A DNA stretch of 64,000 nucleotides from Merdimonas sp963929015 (GTDB lineage: Bacteria; Bacillota; Clostridia; Lachnospirales; Lachnospiraceae): contig NZ_CAWVHE010000013.1 in the NCBI RefSeq assembly GCF_963929015.1, positions 310,001 to 374,000 of the forward strand, read 5' to 3'. Positions 62,841 through 64,000 of the stretch are shown piece by piece. Numbering within the stretch: the stretch's first letter is position 1; each line of letters opens with the position of its first letter. The translations under genes and the position numbers were made by a program. The notes beneath the pieces are model-generated. The model did no database searches. It had not been told where the DNA came from and was given only the letters and a program-made list of their open reading frames with translations.

Positions 62841-63811
62841 TCCTGTTCCTCTCCTTCCTGTACATCCCGGGATCCATGGTCCCATCTTTTTTTCTGTGAA
62901 TACCCCCTGTTTTAAGGTGTAATAAACACCTTCCCGGAGCGTTATGTTATCGACACGCCCCGTCTTTACCTGAGTAAGAATCATTCTATTTTCTTCCCTG
63001 GAATACTCCCATTCCGCCAGTGTGATCCAGCTCCCCCTTGCAGCTTTTACAAAAGAACCCATTCCCAATCCGCAAATGATGGATCCTTCCCCGGAACACT
63101 CGATCCATACATTTTCTCCGAAATTTGTGATCCGGGCTCTTTTCCCTTCGCTTTTCATCCTGCAGGAGTATCCGCTGTTTTTGATCCAGGCGTCTTCTCC
63201 GGAGCTGATGATCCTGGAAAAGTTTCCCGTATTATCAATCCGGACATGTTCTCCAGAGGATCGGATCTGAACGAAATCCGCTTCCCCGCTGATCCTGGCG
63301 TCACTCCCGGATGACCAGATCCAGGCATGTTCCCCGGAGCTGATGATCTTGACAGCCTCTCCGCTGCTTCCGATCTGAACCCGTGATCCGAGAGATTGGA
63401 TCCTGGTGTTTATCCCGCTGGTTACAATCACTGTCCCACATCCCTGGCTTTCGATCCCAGCGTCTTTTCCGGAAACAGCTATCTGACAACCATCCCCCAT
63501 CCACCAGGATCCGGATTCGATTTTCTAAACTGCTGACCGGTGTTTGATCCCCGGAAAATCCGAACAGGATCCTGATGCCGCCTGACTGACTGGTTTCTTC
63601 CTGGCAGGCACGCTTCCACTTCCTGTTCTTCCATTTCCCGGATTAGGTTTTTGACAATATGGGGAAACGATTCCTCTTTTTGTTCCCCTTCTCTGCCGAT
63701 CAACCCGCACACACCATACACACGCACAAGATCTGTTAAGGATTGGTGTGAAAAACTACGGCTTTTCTCCTGCTTCCAGTCCAGTTCTCGCTCTTGCATC
63801 TCTTGTGTCAA
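62837..63811 (-). pseudogene. nonapeptide-repeat protein of the transfer module, frameshifted
   Basis: TTG start at 63811 with AGGAGG. The reconstructed protein (about 310-320 residues) has a charged N-terminal part, then from about residue 110 fifteen or more 9-residue repeats of the form x-x-I-x-S-S-G-E-x (for example VKIISSGEH, VQIRSSGEH, SRIISSGED, AWIKNSGYS), which should stack into a beta-helix. The last 60 residues (WITLAEWEYS to the end) differ. Single-base shifts near 63521-63524 and in the A-run at 62887-62893 break it. Function unknown. Confidence 0.6.
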
Positions 63812-63827
63812 TTTGTTTACCCTCCTT

Positions 63828-64000
63828 TACTTTTCATCCCCGGATGGATTCTTTTGTTTATGGCTTTCTGCAAACGGCTCCAGAGTAATTTTTACCTGAC
63901 CGCGCTCCGGCGGTCTTCCCGGCATCTTTTTTAATGTTACATGAACGTCCCCTGCACGATGCTTCTCCTCCTCTGTTCCTTCTGTCTGCAGGAGCCTGCC
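63828..64000 (-). CDS. C-terminal end of a further element protein (partial)
   Basis: The last 57 codons of a gene that continues beyond the window. Charged; VHVTLKKMPGRPPERGQVKI then TLEPFAESH. Ends 17 bases before the nonapeptide-repeat gene start. Unrecognised. Confidence 0.6.

Noticed and set aside
62837..63811. 27-base repeats as CRISPR or simple satellite
   Set aside because: They are inside a coding frame and vary at the third and outer positions as expected of a repeat protein.

Overview
The window looks like the chromosome of a gut-type Clostridia, most likely Lachnospiraceae. The support is the cmk/ispH/rpsA arrangement, a Na+-translocating decarboxylase operon, AT-rich promoters of the TTGACA-17-TATAAT kind and AGGAGG ribosome sites. 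The genus cannot be fixed from the sequence alone. About 1-30.1 kb is ordinary chromosome; about 30.2-64 kb is accessory DNA that belongs to a conjugative or mobilizable element (integrated plasmid or ICE) and runs off the right edge.

Left part, 0-30 kb: rpsA with a gutted ispH remnant in front of it, cmk and a YcxB-like protein; a BaiN/HI0933-type flavoprotein and an RpiR regulator (both frameshifted); a five-gene decarboxylase pump operon (carboxyltransferase, OadG, biotin carrier, OadB, OadA); a divergent POT peptide transporter followed by an aminopeptidase P (together peptide uptake and cleavage); a membrane protein, an amidohydrolase and a 2-isopropylmalate synthase fused to an AraC-type DNA-binding domain; a sodium:solute symporter; then a tight seven-gene minus-strand operon queH-argH-asd-ppk-topB-hexapeptide protein-mgsA; a divergent ABC ATPase/permease pair; and a tRNA-Thr(CGT).

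Right part: upstream of the tRNA sits an IS with a rare 25-bp target duplication, then an IS30 transposase, an SLH/LRR surface protein and a sortase-assembled pilus operon (AP2/zinc-ribbon protein, class C sortase, backbone pilin, second class C sortase, VWA tip adhesin). Next come partition genes (RHH-like protein, ParB, ParA), a MobP-type relaxase carrying Sel1 repeats and two small relaxosome-type proteins. Between 48.4 and 53.2 kb is a mixed zone with a structured RNA candidate, a broken IS copy, an XRE switch and a plus-strand operon of four unknown genes. From 53.2 to 64 kb a minus-strand transfer module holds a winged-helix protein, small membrane proteins, a ParA-like protein, a TOPRIM primase-like protein, a VirB1-like peptidoglycan hydrolase, a VirB4 ATPase, and a protein built from nonapeptide repeats.

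Two points tie the element together. A palindrome of consensus GTGGTCAYGCRTGACCAC occurs in front of the relaxosome, relaxase, parA and pilus operons, so one regulator could control all of them. A nested-repeat region beside the mobilization genes is a candidate oriT or small-RNA locus. One caution: about a dozen single-base indels, mostly in homopolymers, break otherwise well-conserved genes (2.9-6.0 kb, 30.6 kb, 61.7-63.5 kb); these look like uncorrected sequencing errors more than true decay.
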